From: RPQJ01 sp031404015
GTDB taxonomy: Bacteria > Pseudomonadota > Gammaproteobacteria > Steroidobacterales > Steroidobacteraceae
Reading direction: 5' to 3'
Assembly (NCBI GenBank): GCA_031404015.1
Contig: JANNGT010000335.1
Location: 1-15,526 of the forward strand
Length of the DNA: 15,526 bases
A program made the translations under genes and the position numbers. This document shows, piece after piece, positions 14,435 to 15,526 of the stretch (its first letter is position 1; every line of letters starts with the position of its first letter). The notes beneath the pieces were generated by a model that saw only the letters and a list, made by a program, of their open reading frames with translations, ran no database searches and was not told the DNA's origin.

Positions 14435-15526
14435 ATGCGAATTGGCAATGGTCGGCGCAGCAGCTGGCGCGTTCTTGGCATCCTTGGACTCGTGATGGCC
14501 GGAAACCTCGGCACGGTGCATGCCGGCAGCCATGCCGATCTGATGGTGCTGTTCGATGAATGGCGTGCATTCGAGCGGCCACGTCCGCTCGATGGCGCAC
14601 CGGACTACACCGAGGCCTCGCTGGCGCGGCAACTGAATGAGTTGCAGGCCTATCACAAGAAGCTCGCAGCGCTCGACCCGAAGGGCTGGCCGCTCGAGCA
14701 GCGCATCGACCATGCGCTGGTCAGGGCGCAACTGAACGGCCACGAGTTCAACCTGCGCGTGTTGCGTCCCTGGAGCCGCGACCCAGCCTTCTACCAGTCG
14801 GTATGGACCGAACAGAGCGACACGCCCGCGCACGAGGGGCCTTACCACCACGCGCTGGTCGAACTCTGGACCTATGAGTTCCCGTTGTCCGCCGCGGCGC
14901 AGTCGCGTCTCGCCGACGAACTGCGCACGGTGCCGCCGCTTCTGCGGCAAGCGCGCGGCAACCTGACTGGCAACGCACGCGACCTGTGGCTGACCGGCAC
15001 CGGCACAATGCAGCAGCAAGGCGCGGCCCTCACCGACCTCTTCGCCCGCGTCCCGCAGGCCAGCGCGGAGTTGCGCCTTGCGATCGAGGCCGCGAAGCGT
15101 GCGACGGACGAGTTCGTGGCCTGGCTCGAGCAAGAGGCGCCGTCAAAAAACGGACCCTCCGGCATCGGTAAGGAACACTACGACTGGAGCCTGCGCCACG
15201 TGCACCTCGTGCCGTTGAGCTGGGAGCAGGAAGTCACGTTGCTGCAGCGCGAGCTCGCGCGTGCCTACGCGTCGCTGCGGCTCGAGGAACAGCGCAACCG
15301 CGGCCTGCCGCCACTCACCGCCGCCTCGAGCCCGGAGGAATACACTCGCAAAGCCAACGAGGCCGTAACGAAATACATGGCCTTCCTGAAGTCCACCAAC
15401 CTGCTCGGCGTCGAGGAGTACCTGGACCCGGCGCTGCGTGCACACATCGGCGTTTACTCGCCGCCAGAGACGCGCAACTTCTTCGCGATCGCCAGCCACT
15501 ACGAGCCGATCACGCTGTTCGCGCAC
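14435..15526 (+). CDS. exported DUF885 domain protein (3' part outside window)
   Basis: 364 stop-free residues run to the window edge; full-length DUF885 proteins are usually around 550-600 residues. The N-terminus (RRSSWRVLGILGLVMAGNLGTVHA, about 7-30) is a Sec signal peptide, so the protein is probably periplasmic or lipid-free secreted. DUF885 features seen are TGNARDLWLTGT (about 180-191), PSGIGKEHYDWSLRHVHLVPLSWEQE (about 242-267) and the following helices. DUF885 is distantly related to M3-like metallopeptidases, with an HExxH-type zinc motif in the C-terminal half. That motif would fall beyond the window, so catalytic competence cannot be judged. ATG 14435 is one base after a run of nine G, giving no normal Shine-Dalgarno spacing. 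An in-frame GTG at 14411 reads across the G tract and is an alternative start. Confidence 0.88.
   Translation, partial: MRIGNGRRSSWRVLGILGLVMAGNLGTVHAGSHADLMVLFDEWRAFERPRPLDGAPDYTEASLARQLNELQAYHKKLAALDPKGWPLEQRIDHALVRAQLNGHEFNLRVLRPWSRDPAFYQSVWTEQSDTPAHEGPYHHALVELWTYEFPLSAAAQSRLADELRTVPPLLRQARGNLTGNARDLWLTGTGTMQQQGAALTDLFARVPQASAELRLAIEAAKRATDEFVAWLEQEAPSKNGPSGIGKEHYDWSLRHVHLVPLSWEQEVTLLQRELARAYASLRLEEQRNRGLPPLTAASSPEEYTRKANEAVTKYMAFLKSTNLLGVEEYLDPALRAHIGVYSPPETRNFFAIASHYEPITLFAH

Noticed and set aside
14381..15133. 250-codon minus-strand open frame
   Set aside because: Antisense to the DUF885 gene, which has a signal peptide and family motifs in the plus-strand frame.
1..15526. CRISPR array, tRNA or rRNA gene, insertion sequence or prophage genes
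   Set aside because: No regularly spaced direct repeats, no cloverleaf candidate, and no transposase, integrase or phage structural motif was seen by eye on either strand.

Overview
This is a GC-rich chromosomal window of free-living Proteobacteria type, most likely a gammaproteobacterium of the Xanthomonadales/Steroidobacterales/Nevskiales kind. That placement is inferred from composition, Sec and Tat export signals and the protein families present; no rRNA or other marker gene is visible. Twelve intact or edge-truncated protein genes, one short ORF and one gene remnant are supported. All are on the minus strand except the last gene. No tRNA, rRNA, CRISPR array, insertion sequence, integrase or phage gene was seen.

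Layout. (1) 1-711: the N-terminal 237 residues of a CHAD-domain (polyphosphate-binding type) protein, running off the left edge. (2) 856-887: a strong intrinsic terminator ending the next gene. (3) 913-4074: a large secreted subtilisin-family (S8) protease with signal peptide, inhibitor-I9 propeptide, inserted PA domain and a complete catalytic triad. (4) 4275-6183: a two-gene unit of an AmpG-like MFS transporter followed 19 nt later by a VOC/extradiol-dioxygenase-like protein. (5) 6264-8397: a DUF1499 membrane protein, then a coupled pair of glycosyltransferase/nucleotidyltransferase-like proteins (TIGR04283 then TIGR04282). (6) 8539-10479: an exported FG-GAP/VCBS propeller protein with a C-terminal ASPIC/UnbV domain and an unusual central insert. 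(7) 10642-13953: DUF3562, an Acg-like Tat-exported nitroreductase, a truncated DUF6544-like remnant, a six-TM DUF4386-like protein, a 39-aa ORF overlapping its stop codon by ATGA, and after a gap a second six-TM DUF4386-like protein. (8) 13954-14434: a gene-poor, lower-GC divergent intergenic region. (9) 14435-15526: the N-terminal 364 residues of an exported DUF885 protein on the plus strand, running off the right edge.

The genes do not form one obvious pathway. The clearest themes are exported or envelope proteins (S8 protease, FG-GAP protein, DUF885, Tat-exported nitroreductase) and small operons of poorly characterised membrane proteins. Nothing amounts to a convincing new multi-gene system. 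The best leads are the tightly coupled 39-aa ORF, the MFS-VOC unit, the TIGR04283/04282 pair without a visible radical-SAM partner, the insert in the FG-GAP protein, and the G9 tract with an inverted repeat just upstream of the DUF885 start.
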